From: Actinocatenispora sera
GTDB taxonomy: Bacteria > Actinomycetota > Actinomycetes > Mycobacteriales > Micromonosporaceae
DNA length: 64,000 bases
Reading direction: 5' to 3'
Assembly (NCBI RefSeq): GCF_018324685.1
Contig: NZ_AP023354.1
Span: forward strand, 2,046,001 to 2,110,000
Shown here: in pieces, positions 9,176 through 20,477 of the stretch
How positions within the stretch are numbered: the stretch's first letter is position 1
Layout: every line of letters begins with the position of its first letter
Notes under the pieces: model-generated
What the model was told of the DNA's origin: nothing
Seen by the model: only the letters and a program-made list of their open reading frames with translations
The model's database searches: none
Translations under genes and position numbers: made by a program

Positions 9176-9876
9176 TGTCGTACGAAGAGCTGGACACCGA
9201 GGAGAACCGGGGTCGCGCGGCCGAGATCAAGGCGCGCTTCCCGGAGGGGCGGGAGCGCTCCGCGCTGCTGCCGCTGCTGCACCTGGTGCAGTCGGTGGAA
9301 GGCAAGGTGACGCCGGACGGCATCCGATTCTGCGCCGAGCAGCTCGGCATCACCCGGGCGCAGGTCGGCGCGGTGGCCACCTTCTACACCATGTACAAGC
9401 GTGGCCGGACCGGCAACCACCTGGTCAGCGTCTGCACCAACACGCTGTGCGGGATGATGGGCGGCGACAAGACCTACCAGGCATTGTCGAAGCATCTCGG
9501 GGTCGGCCACGAGGAGACCACCGAGGACGGCACGATCACGCTGGAGCACGCCGAGTGCCTGGCCGCCTGCGACTACGCGCCGGTGCTGACCGTCGACTAC
9601 GAGTTCTACAACAACGTCGACGAGGCCAAGGGGCTGGAGATCGTGCAGCGGCTGCAGGCCGGCGAGGTGCCGCACCCGGACCGGGGTGCGGAGCCGGCCG
9701 GGCTGTCCGGCATCGGCGAGCAGCTCGCCGGGTACGGCGACGGCCGGCCCGGTGCGGTGGCCGACAACGCGACCGGCGAGCCGACGCTGCGCGGCATCCG
9801 GCTGGCCGCCGACAACGACATCTCGGTGCCGGGCTTCGACCCGAACACGCCGATCCCGTCCAAGGAGGGCAAGTAA
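9175..9876 (+). CDS. nuoE: NADH-quinone oxidoreductase subunit E
   Basis: 24-kDa thioredoxin-like subunit of the NADH-oxidising module, holding the [2Fe-2S] cluster N1a. Its ligands are visible as CTNTLC (residues 86-91) and ECLAAC (about 126-131). ATG 9175 overlaps the nuoD stop by one base; an alternative TTG at 9172 is less likely. The protein has 233 residues, with a C-terminal extension of about 50 Gly/Ala/Pro-rich residues. NuoF begins two bases after the stop. Confidence 0.95.
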   Translation: MSYEELDTEENRGRAAEIKARFPEGRERSALLPLLHLVQSVEGKVTPDGIRFCAEQLGITRAQVGAVATFYTMYKRGRTGNHLVSVCTNTLCGMMGGDKTYQALSKHLGVGHEETTEDGTITLEHAECLAACDYAPVLTVDYEFYNNVDEAKGLEIVQRLQAGEVPHPDRGAEPAGLSGIGEQLAGYGDGRPGAVADNATGEPTLRGIRLAADNDISVPGFDPNTPIPSKEGK

Positions 9877-9878
9877 GG

Positions 9879-11192
<1,314 letters not shown>

Positions 11193-11193
11193 C

Positions 11194-13782
11194 ATGACCG
11201 TCACGCAGCAGAAGGACGGCGCGATCGTCGAGACGGTCACGCTCACCATCGACGGCATCGAGACCACCGTGCCGAAGGGCACCCTGGTCATCCGGGCGGC
11301 CGAGCGGATGGGCATCGCGATCCCGCGGTTCTGCGACCACCCGCTGCTCGAACCGGCGGGCGCCTGCCGGCAGTGCCTGGTCGAGGTGGAGGGGCAGCGC
11401 AAGCCGATGACCTCCTGCACCACCACCTGCACCGACGGAATGGTGGTGAAGACGCAGCTGACCTCCCCGGTGGCCAAGAAGGCCCAGGCAGGCCAGATGG
11501 AGTTCCTGCTGATCAACCACCCGCTGGACTGCCCGATCTGCGACAAGGGCGGCGAATGCCCGCTGCAGAACCAGGCGATGAGCGCCGGCCGGCCCGACTC
11601 CCGGTTCGTCGAGGAGAAGCGCAAGTATCCGACCCCGCTCGCGATCTCCACCCAGGTGCTGCTGGACCGCGAGCGCTGCGTGCTGTGCCAGCGCTGCACC
11701 CGGTTCTCCGACGAGATCGCCGGCGACCCGTTCATCGACCTGATGGAGCGCGGTGCCGCCGAGCAGATCGGCGTCTTCTCCGACACGCCGTTCCTGGACG
11801 GCGACCACGCCGCGACGAACACCGCCGGTGACCCGTTCAACTCGTACTACTCGGGTAACACCATCCAGATCTGCCCGGTCGGCGCGCTGACCGGCTCCGA
11901 CTACCGGTTCCACTCCCGGCCCTTCGACCTGGTGAGCACGCCGTCGATCAACGAGCACGACGCCGGCGGCGACGCGATCCGGGTCGACCACCGGCGCGGC
12001 AGCGTGATGCGCCGGCTGTCCGGCGAGGACAGCGCGGTCAACGAGGAGTGGATCAGCGACAAGACCCGGTTCGCCTTCCGGTACGCCAACGGCAGCGACC
12101 GGCTGGTCTACCCGCGGGTCCGCGACGAGGACGGCACGCTGCGCGAGACCAGCTGGTCGGAAGCGCTGACGGTCGCCGCCGAGGGGCTGGCCGCCGCCCG
12201 CGACAACGGCGGCGTCGGGGTGCTCACCGGCGGTCGGGTCACCGTCGAGGACGCCTACGCGTACGCGAAGTTCGCCCGGGTGGCGCTGCACACCAACGAC
12301 GTGGACTTCCGGGTGCGGCCGCACTCGGCCGAGGAGACCGCGTTCCTGGCCGACTACGCGGCCGGAGTCAGCCCGAACAACGGCGGCGTGACGTACACCG
12401 ACGTCGAGCAGGCGCCGGCGGTGCTGATGGTCGGCCTGGAGGCCGAGGAGGAGGCGCCGTCGCTGTTCCTGCGGCTGCGCAAGGGCAACCGCAAGCACGG
12501 CCTGCGACTGTTCTCGGTCCAGCCGTTCGCCAGCCCGGGCGTGACCAAGGCCAACGGCACGCTGCTGCCGGTTGTACCGGGCGGCGAGGCGGAGCTGCTG
12601 ACCGCGCTGGCCGGCGACGCGATCGGGCCGTCCCCCGAGGCCGAGCAGGCCCGGTCCGCGGTGCGTACCGACGGGGCGATCATCCTGGTCGGTGAGCGGC
12701 TGGCGGCGGTGCCCGGCGGGCTGTCCGCGGCGGCACTGCTGGCCGACACCACCGGCGCCCGGCTGGCCTGGGTGCCGCGCCGGGCCGGTGACCGCGGCGC
12801 GGTCGACGCCGGCTGCCTGCCGACGCTGCTGCCGGGCGCGCGTCCGGTCTCGGATCTGAGCGGCCGGGTCCAGCTCGCCTCGTACTGGGGGGTCGACTCG
12901 CTGCCGTCCGCGCCGGGCCGCGACACCGCGGAGATGCTGGTCGCGGCGGCCACCGGGCAGCTGGCCGGGCTGGTCGTCGGCGGCGTGGACCCGGGCGACC
13001 TGCCCGACCCGGCCGCCGCCGAGCAGGCGATGGACGCGGTCGGCTTCCTGGTCTCGCTGGAACTGCGGGACGGCTGGGTGCCGCAGCACGCGAACGTGGT
13101 GCTGCCGGTCGCGCCGGTCGTCGAGAAGGCCGGCTCCTTCCTGAACTGGGAGGGCCGCCTGCGGATCTTCGACACCGTGCTGTCCACCGGCGCGATGGCC
13201 GACGCCCGGGTGCTGAACTCGATCGCCGACGAGATGGGCATCGCCCTCGGTACCGGGGACCCGCGCCGGATTCGGGCCGAGCTGGCCGGTCTGCCGGCAC
13301 ACGAGGTCCGGCCGACGCCGCCGAGCTACCCGGCCGCCGAGCTGCCGAAGCCCGGCGCCGGGCAGGCCGTGCTCGCCAGCTGGCACCACCTGCTCGACCT
13401 GGGCAGCCTGCAGGACAACGCGGAGTTCCTGGCCGGTACGGCCCGGCCCGCGGTGGTGCGGCTGTCCGCGGCGACCGCGGCGGAGATCGGTGCGCAGGAC
13501 GGCGCGCAGGTCACCATCTCGACCGAGCGCGGCGCGATCACGCTGCCGCTGCGGATCAGCGCGATGCCCGACCGGGTGGTCTGGCTGCCGACGAACTCGG
13601 CGGGCAGCACCGTCCGCCGCACCCTCGGTACCGACGCCGGCGCGGTGGTCTCGATCCGTACCGACGGCGGCGCGCGGCATGCCGCCGACGGCGCTGGGCA
13701 CGGCGACGGCGCAGGGCGCAGTACCGGCGACGGCGCAGGGCACGGAGCCCGGCACGCGCAGTCCACAGAGGAGGACCAGTGA
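11194..13782 (+). CDS. nuoG: NADH-quinone oxidoreductase subunit G, without N7 cluster cysteines
   Basis: Largest peripheral subunit, 862 residues. The N1b ligands (FCDHP, CRQC, then TSCTTTC), the N5 His/Cys set ([16 protein letters not shown]) and the N4 motif (CVLCQRC) are intact in the first 230 residues. At the optional N7 site, actinobacterial homologues such as the mycobacterial protein have CEHCASGC and a later Cys. Here the corresponding stretches are NEHDAGGD and EEWISDK, so all four N7 cysteines are lost. The C-terminus ends in a Gly/Asp/His-rich repeat (GDGAG units) encoded by short tandem repeats near 13690-13745. It shares the operon; nuoH overlaps its stop by four bases. Confidence 0.94.
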   Translation: MTVTQQKDGAIVETVTLTIDGIETTVPKGTLVIRAAERMGIAIPRFCDHPLLEPAGACRQCLVEVEGQRKPMTSCTTTCTDGMVVKTQLTSPVAKKAQAGQMEFLLINHPLDCPICDKGGECPLQNQAMSAGRPDSRFVEEKRKYPTPLAISTQVLLDRERCVLCQRCTRFSDEIAGDPFIDLMERGAAEQIGVFSDTPFLDGDHAATNTAGDPFNSYYSGNTIQICPVGALTGSDYRFHSRPFDLVSTPSINEHDAGGDAIRVDHRRGSVMRRLSGEDSAVNEEWISDKTRFAFRYANGSDRLVYPRVRDEDGTLRETSWSEALTVAAEGLAAARDNGGVGVLTGGRVTVEDAYAYAKFARVALHTNDVDFRVRPHSAEETAFLADYAAGVSPNNGGVTYTDVEQAPAVLMVGLEAEEEAPSLFLRLRKGNRKHGLRLFSVQPFASPGVTKANGTLLPVVPGGEAELLTALAGDAIGPSPEAEQARSAVRTDGAIILVGERLAAVPGGLSAAALLADTTGARLAWVPRRAGDRGAVDAGCLPTLLPGARPVSDLSGRVQLASYWGVDSLPSAPGRDTAEMLVAAATGQLAGLVVGGVDPGDLPDPAAAEQAMDAVGFLVSLELRDGWVPQHANVVLPVAPVVEKAGSFLNWEGRLRIFDTVLSTGAMADARVLNSIADEMGIALGTGDPRRIRAELAGLPAHEVRPTPPSYPAAELPKPGAGQAVLASWHHLLDLGSLQDNAEFLAGTARPAVVRLSAATAAEIGAQDGAQVTISTERGAITLPLRISAMPDRVVWLPTNSAGSTVRRTLGTDAGAVVSIRTDGGARHAADGAGHGDGAGRSTGDGAGHGARHAQSTEEDQ

Positions 13783-15179
13783 ACACCTCCGGCCTCGTAC
13801 GGCTGGCCGAGGCGGGGCAGCCCGCTGGGTTCGGGCACGACGTCTGGTGGATCGTCCTGATCAAGGTCGTCGCCGCGTTCGTGCTGCTGTTGCTGCTGAC
13901 CCTGTTCGCGGTCGTCTTCGAGCGCAAGGTGATCGGCGCGTTCCAGGTGCGCCCCGGGCCGAACCGGAAGGCGCGCGGCTTCGGCTGGCTGCAGTCGCTG
14001 TTCGACGGCCTGAAGCTGGCGCTCAAGGAAGAGATCATCCCGGCGCTGGCCGACAAGCCGGTCTACTTCATCGCGCCGGTGATCTCCGGCGCGGTCGCGT
14101 TCATCTCGTTCGCGGTGATCCCGATCGGCGCCCAGGTGAGCCTGTTCGGGCACACCACGATGCTGCAGGTCGGCGACGTGCCGGTGGCGGTACTGGTGGT
14201 GCTCGCCGCGTCGTCGATGGCGGTGTACGGCACGGTGCTCGCCGGCTGGGCCTCCGGCACCAGCTGGCCGCTGCTCGGCGGGATGCGCGCTGCGGCGCAG
14301 ATGATCTCGTACGAGGTCGCGATGGGGCTGTCGATGGTCGCGGTGTTCATGACCGCGCACTCGATGTCCACCTCGGAGATCGTCAACGGCCAGCTCAAGA
14401 CCTGGTACTTCATCCCGTTGCTGCCGAGCTTCATCATCTACTTCATCTCGGCGCTCGGTGAGGGCAACCGGACCCCGTTCGACCTGCCGGAAGGCGAGTC
14501 GGAGCTGACCGGTGGCTACCTCACCGAGTACTCGTCGTTCAAGTTCGCGATGTTCTACCTGGCCGAGTACATCGCGATGGTGACGATCTCGGCGCTGTGC
14601 GTGACGCTGTTCTTCGGCGGCTGGCGCGCACCGTGGCCGATCTCGCTGTGGGACGGCGCGAACTCCGGCTGGATCACCATCGTCTGGTTCCTGGCCAAGA
14701 CGATCATCTTCATGGGCGTTCTGGTGTGGATCCGGGCGACGCTGCCCCGGGTGCGCTACGACCAGCTGATGGCGCTGGGCTGGAAGGTCCTGATGCCGGT
14801 CAACCTGGTGTGGATCCTGATCCTCGCCGGGCTGCGGCTCACCGCCCGCAACTACGACCAGACCCGCTGGCTGGTGCTGGCCGGGATCGTGGTCACCCTG
14901 CTGCTCCTGGTGCTGCTCTGGCCGGAGAAGGAAAAGGACGACAAGACGCAGGCCAAACGCAAGGTCGACACCGGCGTCGGCGGCTACCCGACGCCACCGG
15001 TCGACCTGGTCGTGCCGCCCAACCCGCACCTCAAGCGCATCGAGGCGCAGCGCGAGGCGGCCACGGTCGGGGCCCGCAGCGGTACCGGCGATGCGCCCGG
15101 CGGCGGTGACCCGGCCGGCACGTCCGGCACGGGTTCGGCCGGTACTGGTTCAGCCGCCTCCGGCGGCAAGGAGGAATGA
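13779..15179 (+). CDS. nuoH: NADH-quinone oxidoreductase subunit H
   Basis: Membrane subunit that joins the quinone cavity to the proton channels, with eight predicted helices. The conserved loops [33 protein letters not shown] and [16 protein letters not shown] are intact, including the acidic PEGESEL loop that is changed in the second copy at 46577. It has 466 residues; the last roughly 80 form a hydrophilic Gly/Ser/Thr-rich tail absent from E. coli NuoH. GTG 13779 overlaps the nuoG stop. Confidence 0.95.
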   Translation: MNTSGLVRLAEAGQPAGFGHDVWWIVLIKVVAAFVLLLLLTLFAVVFERKVIGAFQVRPGPNRKARGFGWLQSLFDGLKLALKEEIIPALADKPVYFIAPVISGAVAFISFAVIPIGAQVSLFGHTTMLQVGDVPVAVLVVLAASSMAVYGTVLAGWASGTSWPLLGGMRAAAQMISYEVAMGLSMVAVFMTAHSMSTSEIVNGQLKTWYFIPLLPSFIIYFISALGEGNRTPFDLPEGESELTGGYLTEYSSFKFAMFYLAEYIAMVTISALCVTLFFGGWRAPWPISLWDGANSGWITIVWFLAKTIIFMGVLVWIRATLPRVRYDQLMALGWKVLMPVNLVWILILAGLRLTARNYDQTRWLVLAGIVVTLLLLVLLWPEKEKDDKTQAKRKVDTGVGGYPTPPVDLVVPPNPHLKRIEAQREAATVGARSGTGDAPGGGDPAGTSGTGSAGTGSAASGGKEE

Positions 15180-15182
15180 GTC

Positions 15183-15776
15183 GTGTTCGAACCCATCAAG
15201 GGTTTCGGGGTCTCCCTCGCGAACATGTTCAAGCCGCATGTGACCGAGAAGTACCCGGAGAAGATGCGGCCGACGGCGCCCCGCTACCACGGCCGGCACA
15301 TCCTGAACCGGCACCCGGACGGGCTGGAGAAGTGCGTCGGCTGCGAGCTGTGCGCGTGGGCCTGCCCGGCCGACGCGATCTACGTCGAGGGTGCCGACAA
15401 CACCGACGAGGAGCGCTTCTCGCCCGGTGAGCGGTACGCCGGGACGTACCAGATCAACTACCTGCGCTGCATCTTCTGCGGCCTGTGCATCGAGGCCTGC
15501 CCGACCCGTTCGCTGACCATGAGCAACGAGTACGAGCTGGCCAACGACAGCCGGCAGGACCTGATCTTCACCAAGGAGCAGCTGCTGGCGCCGCTGCTGC
15601 CGGGCATGGAGCAGCCGCCGCACCCGCTGCGGCTGGGCGACGACGAGCAGGACTACTACGTCGGCGCGATGCAGAACCCGGGCGCCTCGGCCGGCGCCGA
15701 GTACTCGCCGCAGCAGCAGAGTGCCCGGCAGGCCGACGCGGCGAAGCAGACCGGCGGCAAGGGAGGTGCGGCATGA
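15183..15776 (+). CDS. nuoI: NADH-quinone oxidoreductase subunit I
   Basis: Ferredoxin-like subunit with two [4Fe-4S] clusters (N6a, N6b) linking NuoG to NuoB. The two motifs are [15 protein letters not shown] near residue 55 and [15 protein letters not shown] near residue 97. It is 197 residues with a short Gln/Ala-rich tail. GTG 15183 lies three bases after the nuoH stop codon. The stop overlaps the nuoJ ATG by four bases. Confidence 0.95.
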   Translation: MFEPIKGFGVSLANMFKPHVTEKYPEKMRPTAPRYHGRHILNRHPDGLEKCVGCELCAWACPADAIYVEGADNTDEERFSPGERYAGTYQINYLRCIFCGLCIEACPTRSLTMSNEYELANDSRQDLIFTKEQLLAPLLPGMEQPPHPLRLGDDEQDYYVGAMQNPGASAGAEYSPQQQSARQADAAKQTGGKGGAA

Positions 15777-16588
15777 GTTCGCAACTGCTCGCCCACCCGC
15801 TCGCCACCCACCTGCTCGCGGTCGCCAGCCCGGGCGCCATGGGTACCGGCGAGAAGGTCTCGTTCTGGGTGCTCGGGATCATCGCGCTGGGTTGCGCGAT
15901 CGGCATGGTCGCCGCGCGCAACGCGATGCACTCGGCGCTGTTCCTCGTGGTGACGATGTTCTGCCTGGGGATCTTCTACATCATCCAGGCCGGTCCGTTC
16001 ATCGGCATGGCGCAGATCATCGTGTACACCGGCGCCATCATGATGCTGTTCCTGTTCGTGCTGATGCTGATCGGACGGGACGTCTCCGACTCGCTGATCG
16101 AGACGCTGCGCGGGCAGCGCACCGCCGGCATCCTGATCGGCCTGGGGCTGGCGCTGCTGCTCGGCACCGGCCTGGCCCGCGGCCTCGGCGCGGTCGACGC
16201 CCGCGGCCTGGAGGCCGCGAACGCCGAGCACGGCGGCAACGTGCCGGGCCTCGCCGCGCTGGTGTTCACCCGGTACGTGTTCGCGTTCGAGGTCACCTCG
16301 GCGCTGCTGATCACCGCCGCGGTCGGCGCCATGGTGCTGGCCCACGTCCAGCGCCGGGGCGAGAAGAAGACGCAGAAGGAACTGTCCCGGGAGCGGTTCG
16401 CCGAGGGCAGCTACCCGGCGCCGAAGACCGGCCCCGGCGTGTTCGCGCACAGCAACTCGGTGGCCACCCCGGCGATCCTGCCCGACGGTACGAAGTCGGC
16501 GCGCAGCATCTCGCCGCTGGTGCCGCCGCGCGAGCTGACCGCCGAGGACACGCGGCCCAAGGACACCCTCACCGGAGGCGACCAGTGA
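15773..16588 (+). CDS. nuoJ: NADH-quinone oxidoreductase subunit J
   Basis: Membrane subunit with five predicted helices, including the characteristic [18 protein letters not shown] helix (helix 3, containing the pi-bulge region). The start ATG 15773 overlaps the nuoI stop; the frame runs further upstream inside nuoI but that is not coding here. It has 271 residues with a long charged C-terminal tail of about 75 residues, common in actinomycetes. nuoK overlaps by four bases. Confidence 0.94.
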   Translation: MSSQLLAHPLATHLLAVASPGAMGTGEKVSFWVLGIIALGCAIGMVAARNAMHSALFLVVTMFCLGIFYIIQAGPFIGMAQIIVYTGAIMMLFLFVLMLIGRDVSDSLIETLRGQRTAGILIGLGLALLLGTGLARGLGAVDARGLEAANAEHGGNVPGLAALVFTRYVFAFEVTSALLITAAVGAMVLAHVQRRGEKKTQKELSRERFAEGSYPAPKTGPGVFAHSNSVATPAILPDGTKSARSISPLVPPRELTAEDTRPKDTLTGGDQ

Positions 16589-16884
16589 CCCCGACCTACT
16601 ACCTGGTGCTGTCCGCGGCGCTGTTCTGCATCGGCGCCGTCGGCGTGCTGATCCGGCGCAACGCCATCGTGGTGTTCATGTGCGTCGAGCTGATGCTGAA
16701 CGCGGGCAACCTGTCGCTGGTCACGTTCGCCCGGATCAACGGCAGCCTGGACGGCCAGATCATGGCGTTCTTCGTGATGGTGGTGGCCGCCGCGGAGGTC
16801 GTGGTCGGGCTTGCGATCATCATGTCGATCTTCCGGACCAGGCGCTCCGCCTCCGTCGACGACGCCAACCTGCTGAAGTACTGA
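16585..16884 (+). CDS. nuoK: NADH-quinone oxidoreductase subunit K
   Basis: Short three-helix antiporter-like subunit, 99 residues. The two buried glutamates used in proton transfer are visible in [11 protein letters not shown] (helix 2) and [11 protein letters not shown] (helix 3). GTG 16585 overlaps the nuoJ stop and follows GGAGG-like sequence at 16574-16578. nuoL follows after ten bases. Confidence 0.95.
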   Translation: MTPTYYLVLSAALFCIGAVGVLIRRNAIVVFMCVELMLNAGNLSLVTFARINGSLDGQIMAFFVMVVAAAEVVVGLAIIMSIFRTRRSASVDDANLLKY

Positions 16885-16894
16885 GGACATTTCG

Positions 16895-18865
16895 ATGACT
16901 GAGCCGGCACTGGCTGAACAGGTGCACACCGTGCTTGCTGCGCCCTCGACGACGGAGCACGTCTCGAGCGTGGCGGCATCCGGTGCGCTGTCGAGCGTGT
17001 GGCTGCTGATCGCCATCCCGCTGGCGAGCGCCGTGGTGTTGCTGCTGACCGGACGCAAGTCCGACCGGTGGGGGCACATCCTCGGCTGCGCCAGCATCGG
17101 CGCCTCGTTCGTCCTCGCCGTCTGGTACTTCTTCGCGCTGCGGGGGATGGGACACAAGGCGGTCTCCGAGCACCTCGGCAGCTTCATCCAGGTCGGTGGC
17201 TACAAGGTCGACTGGGGCATCCTGTACGACCCGCTGTCCGCGACCTTCGCGCTGCTGATCACCGGCGTGGGCTTCCTGATCCACGTGTACGCGATCGGCT
17301 ACATGAAGGAGGACCCGGGCCGGCGCCGCTTCTTCGGGTACTTCAACCTGTTCGCCGCGGCGATGCTGCTGCTGGTGCTCGGCAACAACTTCCTGATGAC
17401 CTTCATCGGGTGGGAGGGCGTCGGCGTCGCGTCGTACCTGCTGATCTCCTGGTACCAGGACCGGCCCGCGTCGGCCACCGCCGGCAAGAAGGCGTTCCTG
17501 ATGAACCGGGTCGGTGACGCCGCCTTCCTGGTCGCGATGTTCCTGATGTTCGGCTACCTCGGCAGCACCGACTTCACCACCGTGTTCAACGGGGTGGGTG
17601 CGCTGCCGCACGGCGTGACGCTCGCGATCGCGCTCTGCCTGCTCGGCGGTGCCTGCGGCAAGTCCGGCCAGTTCCCGCTGCAGGCCTGGCTGCCGGACGC
17701 GATGGAGGGCCCGACCCCGGTGTCGGCGCTGATCCACGCCGCGACCATGGTCACCGCCGGCGTCTACCTGATCGCCCGGGCGAACCCGATCTTCGACGCC
17801 ACCACGATCGGTTCCACCATCGTGGTCGCGGTCGGCGCGTTCACCCTGCTGCTCGGGTGCATCATCGGTTGCGCGAAGGACGACATCAAGCGCGTCCTGG
17901 CGTACTCGACGGTCAGCCAGATCGGCTACATGTTCCTTGCCGTCGGCCTCGGCGGCGGCGCGTACGCGCTGGGCATCCTGCACCTGCTGGCACACGGCTT
18001 CTTCAAGGCCGGCCTGTTCCTCGGCGCCGGTTCGGTGATGCACGGGATGAAGGACCAGACCGACATGCGCCGCTTCGGTGGCCTGTGGAAGTACATGAAG
18101 GTCACCTGGGTCACCGTCGGCCTCGGCTTCCTGGCCATCATCGGCATCCCGCCGCTGTCCGGCTTCTTCTCCAAGGACCCGATCATCGAGGCGGCGTTCG
18201 CCCGCGGCGGCTGGCAGGGCTGGGTGTTCGGCCTGGCCGCGCTGCTCGGCGCCGGGCTGACCGCGTTCTACATGACCCGGTTGTTCGTGCTGACGTTCCA
18301 CGGCAAGAAGCGGTGGACCGACGACATCGAGCACCCGCACGAGTCGCCCGCGGTCATGCAGGTACCGATGATCCTGCTCGCGGTCGGCTCGGTCGCGGCC
18401 GGCGGTCTGCTGGTGTACGGCGGGTTCACCGACTGGCTGGAGCCGGTGTTCGGCACCACCGAGGTGCCGGAGGCGGTGCACTACAGCAAGGCGCTGATGA
18501 CCGGGATCAGCATCGTGGTGGTGCTGCTCGGCGTCGCGATCTCCTGGCTGCTGTTCCGCCGCGGTACCGCGGAGACCGAGCAGCCGGCCCGGACCGCGAT
18601 CGTCCGCGCCGCCCGGGAGAACCTGTACGGGGACGTCCTCAACGAGACGCTCTTCGAACTGCCTGGCAAGCTGCTGACCCGTGCGGCGGTCTTCGTCGAC
18701 GGCAAGGGCGTCGACGGCATCGTCACCGGCCTGGCCGCGATCGTGGGCGGCAGCTCCAGCCGGCTGCGCCGGCTCCAGACTGGCTTCGTCCGGTCGTACG
18801 CATTGACGATCCTCGGAGGTGCGCTCGTCGTGGTGGCAGCGCTGATGGCGGTGAAGCTCGGGTGA
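16895..18865 (+). CDS. nuoL: NADH-quinone oxidoreductase subunit L
   Basis: Antiporter-like proton-pumping subunit of 656 residues, including the long lateral helix at the C-terminus. Key elements are visible: the helix-5 glutamate in GWEGVGVASYLLI, the helix-7 lysine in AGKKAFLMNRVGD, and GPTPVSALIHAATMVTAGVY with its ion-path His/Lys. ATG 16895 is ten bases after nuoK. The following 52-base gap before nuoM is the largest inside the operon after nuoA and shows no hairpin. Confidence 0.95.
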   Translation: MTEPALAEQVHTVLAAPSTTEHVSSVAASGALSSVWLLIAIPLASAVVLLLTGRKSDRWGHILGCASIGASFVLAVWYFFALRGMGHKAVSEHLGSFIQVGGYKVDWGILYDPLSATFALLITGVGFLIHVYAIGYMKEDPGRRRFFGYFNLFAAAMLLLVLGNNFLMTFIGWEGVGVASYLLISWYQDRPASATAGKKAFLMNRVGDAAFLVAMFLMFGYLGSTDFTTVFNGVGALPHGVTLAIALCLLGGACGKSGQFPLQAWLPDAMEGPTPVSALIHAATMVTAGVYLIARANPIFDATTIGSTIVVAVGAFTLLLGCIIGCAKDDIKRVLAYSTVSQIGYMFLAVGLGGGAYALGILHLLAHGFFKAGLFLGAGSVMHGMKDQTDMRRFGGLWKYMKVTWVTVGLGFLAIIGIPPLSGFFSKDPIIEAAFARGGWQGWVFGLAALLGAGLTAFYMTRLFVLTFHGKKRWTDDIEHPHESPAVMQVPMILLAVGSVAAGGLLVYGGFTDWLEPVFGTTEVPEAVHYSKALMTGISIVVVLLGVAISWLLFRRGTAETEQPARTAIVRAARENLYGDVLNETLFELPGKLLTRAAVFVDGKGVDGIVTGLAAIVGGSSSRLRRLQTGFVRSYALTILGGALVVVAALMAVKLG

Positions 18866-18917
18866 GCGACCGGAAGCGAACAACCCGTGTGACATCCGAG
18901 CGAAGCGAGGCGCGGTC

Positions 18918-20477
18918 GTGAACAACTTCCCGTTCCTGTCGGTGCTGACCGTGGCGCCGGCGGTGGGCGCGTTGGTGGTGGCGTTGCTGCCGCGCAGCAA
19001 CCCGCGGCTGGCCAAGATCGTGGCCCTGGTCTGGTCGCTGGCGTTGCTGGCGATCACCGCGGTCATGTGCGTGGTGTTCAAGGCGAACGGCCCGCGGTTC
19101 CAGTTCCGCGAGTCGTACCCGTGGATCCCGGCCTGGGGCATCCGGCTCACCGTGCAGGCGGACGGCATCGCGCTGGTGATGCTGGGCCTGGTCGCGGTGC
19201 TGGTGCCGATCGTGATCGCGGCCAGCTGGCACGACGCCGACAAGACCAAGCGCTCGGTGAACAACTACTTCGCCCTGCTGCTCGCGCTGGACGCGACGAT
19301 GGTCGGCGTGTTCGCCGCCGCGGACGTGTTCCTGTTCTACGCGTTCTTCGAGGTCATGCTGATCCCGATGTACTTCCTCATCGGGTCGTTCGGCGGCGCC
19401 CGGCGGCAGTACGCGGCGGTCAAGTTCTTCCTGTACTCGCTGTTCGGCGGGCTGTTCATGCTGGCCGCCGTGATCGGCCTGTGGGTCGTCGGCGGGCACA
19501 CGCTGGACTGGAACACGCTGAGCCACATCAGCATGTCCACCAGTACCGGCCGCTGGCTGTTCCTCGGGTTCTTCCTGGCGTTCGCGATCAAGGCGCCGTT
19601 CTTCCCGTTCCACACCTGGCTGCCGGACGCCGGTGGTGCCGCCCCGGCGGGGGCCGCGGCGCTGCTGGTCGGCGTGCTGGACAAGGTCGGCACGTACGGG
19701 ATCCTGCGGTTCTGCTTCTCGCTGTTCCCGGAGGCGACCCGGTTCTTCGCGCCGCTGGGGCTGGCGCTCGCGGTGGTCGGCATCATCTACGGCTCGCTGC
19801 TCGCGGTGGGCCAGAACGACCTGAAGCGGCTCGTCGCGTACACCTCGATCGCGCACTTCGGCTTCATCGGCATCGGGATCTTCGCGTTCACCAGCCAGGC
19901 CGGTACGGGCGCCGTGCTCTACATGCTCAACCACGGCCTGTCCACCGGTGCGCTGTTCCTGATCGTCGGGATGCTGGTGCAGCGGCGCGGCTCGGCCAAC
20001 ATCCGTGACTTCGGCGGCGCCGCCAAGCTGGTACCGGTACTCGCCGGCTGCTTCCTGGTCGTCGGGTTCTCGTCGCTGGCGCTGCCCGGCACCTCGCCGT
20101 TCGTCAGCGAGTTCCTGGTCCTGCTCGGCACGTTCAGCGTGCACAAGGCGCTGGCGATCGTGGCGACCTCGGGCGTGATCCTGGCCGCCGGCTACATCCT
20201 CTGGATGTACCAGCGGACCATGCAGGGCAACCTGAACCCGGAGCTGTCCACCTCGTCCGGCTTCAAGCACGACCTGACCGGCCGGGAGAAGTGGGTGGTG
20301 GCGCCGCTGATCGCGCTGATCTTCATCCTCGGCGTCTACCCGAAGCCGGTGATCGACGTGATCAGCCCGGCGGTCGCGGCAACCATGCACGACGTCGGCA
20401 AGAGCGACCCGGTGCCGGCGACCCGCGCCGTGGACAACGGGTCCGGCGGCTCTAGCGCGGTAGGAGACAACAAGTGA
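18918..20477 (+). CDS. nuoM: NADH-quinone oxidoreductase subunit M
   Basis: Antiporter-like proton-pumping subunit, 519 residues with about 14 helices. The essential helix-5 glutamate is in AFFEVMLIPMYFLIG and the helix-7 lysine in AAVKFFLYSLFGG; PFHTWLPDAGG follows. GTG 18918 gives the expected N-terminus, but the ribosome-binding site is weak. The stop overlaps the nuoN start by four bases. Confidence 0.95.
   Translation: MNNFPFLSVLTVAPAVGALVVALLPRSNPRLAKIVALVWSLALLAITAVMCVVFKANGPRFQFRESYPWIPAWGIRLTVQADGIALVMLGLVAVLVPIVIAASWHDADKTKRSVNNYFALLLALDATMVGVFAAADVFLFYAFFEVMLIPMYFLIGSFGGARRQYAAVKFFLYSLFGGLFMLAAVIGLWVVGGHTLDWNTLSHISMSTSTGRWLFLGFFLAFAIKAPFFPFHTWLPDAGGAAPAGAAALLVGVLDKVGTYGILRFCFSLFPEATRFFAPLGLALAVVGIIYGSLLAVGQNDLKRLVAYTSIAHFGFIGIGIFAFTSQAGTGAVLYMLNHGLSTGALFLIVGMLVQRRGSANIRDFGGAAKLVPVLAGCFLVVGFSSLALPGTSPFVSEFLVLLGTFSVHKALAIVATSGVILAAGYILWMYQRTMQGNLNPELSTSSGFKHDLTGREKWVVAPLIALIFILGVYPKPVIDVISPAVAATMHDVGKSDPVPATRAVDNGSGGSSAVGDNK

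Noticed and set aside
16820-19264. 814-codon minus-strand frame opposite nuoL/nuoM
   Set aside because: His/Arg/Asp-rich antisense shadow without a start context or family match.
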